This document shows, in pieces, positions 5,981 to 6,120 of a stretch of 6,120 bases of DNA. Source of the DNA: Bacillota bacterium (GTDB lineage Bacteria; Bacillota_I; Bacilli_A; RFN20; CAG-826). Under the pieces are notes generated by a model. The model worked only from the letters and a program-made list of their open reading frames with translations, searched no databases and was not told the DNA's origin. A program made the position numbers and the translations under genes. The stretch spans positions 1-6,120 of the forward strand of contig JAPLKQ010000099.1 in assembly GCA_026387995.1 (NCBI GenBank). Direction: 5' to 3'. Every line of letters begins with the position of its first letter. The first letter of the stretch is position 1.

Positions 5981-6120
5981 ATGCTCGAACAACTCAAGAA
6001 AAAAAACACGATTATCTTTACGATTGTCGTAATCGTCATCCCTTTACTCATTACTTTTGGGCAATATTACATCATCAACCTTACCGACTGGTTTCCGAAT
6101 ATTGACCCCATGCTTCCGCC
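5981..6120 (+). CDS. Membrane-anchored or secreted protein, N-terminal fragment
   Basis: Only the first 46 codons are inside the window. The protein starts MLEQLKKKN, a short basic cytoplasmic end, followed by a hydrophobic segment (about 11-26, IIFTIVVIVIPLLITF) and then GQYYIINLTDWFPNIDPMLP. This is the layout of an uncleaved signal anchor or the first transmembrane helix, with the next residues probably outside the cell. No family can be named from so little. The start is secure: AGGGAGG is 7 nt upstream and an extended -10 box precedes it. It is divergent from the TupA-like operon, so a surface-polysaccharide role is possible but unproven. Confidence 0.75.
   Translation, partial: MLEQLKKKNTIIFTIVVIVIPLLITFGQYYIINLTDWFPNIDPMLP

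Overview
The window is a compact bacterial segment with short intergenic gaps and strong purine-rich Shine-Dalgarno sites. Its A+T-rich extended -10 promoters and protein repertoire fit a low- to mid-GC member of the Bacillota (Bacilli, Erysipelotrichia or Mollicutes-like side). That placement is inferred from gene style, since no rRNA or marker gene is present. All tryptophans in the intact genes are TGG, and every intact gene whose end is visible stops with TAA. The one TGA stop is at the end of a damaged frame, so nothing here requires a TGA=Trp code.

Layout. Positions 1-324 (minus strand) hold the first 108 codons of an ALDH3-type aldehyde dehydrogenase that runs off the left edge. It is transcribed divergently from a complete patatin-like phospholipase (428-1687, plus strand), whose Shine-Dalgarno region is tandemly duplicated. 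After a 92-nt gap with its own promoter and a perfect inverted repeat comes a GT-D-like polysaccharide-cluster protein (1780-2619). Its conserved C-terminal tail is still readable, but in another frame (about 2592-2690), so the gene carries a frameshifting deletion near its end. The restored frame would end in a TAATG overlap with a polytopic membrane protein resembling a Wzy/O-antigen polymerase or ligase (2690-4096). Two stacked hairpin terminators separate this plus-strand block from a convergent minus-strand operon: a TupA-like ATP-grasp protein (4947-5867) followed, with no gap, by a lipoprotein of unknown function (4167-4946). At the right edge a divergent plus-strand gene with an N-terminal membrane anchor begins at 5981 and is cut off.

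Taken together, 1780-6120 looks like part of a cell-surface polysaccharide locus: a GT-D-like protein, a polymerase/ligase-like membrane protein, a TupA-like ATP-grasp protein of the teichuronic-acid type, a lipoprotein, and a probable membrane-anchored protein. The left part (aldehyde dehydrogenase and patatin) is lipid or aldehyde metabolism without an obvious link to it. No tRNA, rRNA, insertion sequence, CRISPR array or phage gene was seen. The most notable signals are the broken GT-D-like gene, the duplicated ribosome-binding site of the patatin gene, and the lipoprotein of unknown function coupled to the TupA-like gene.
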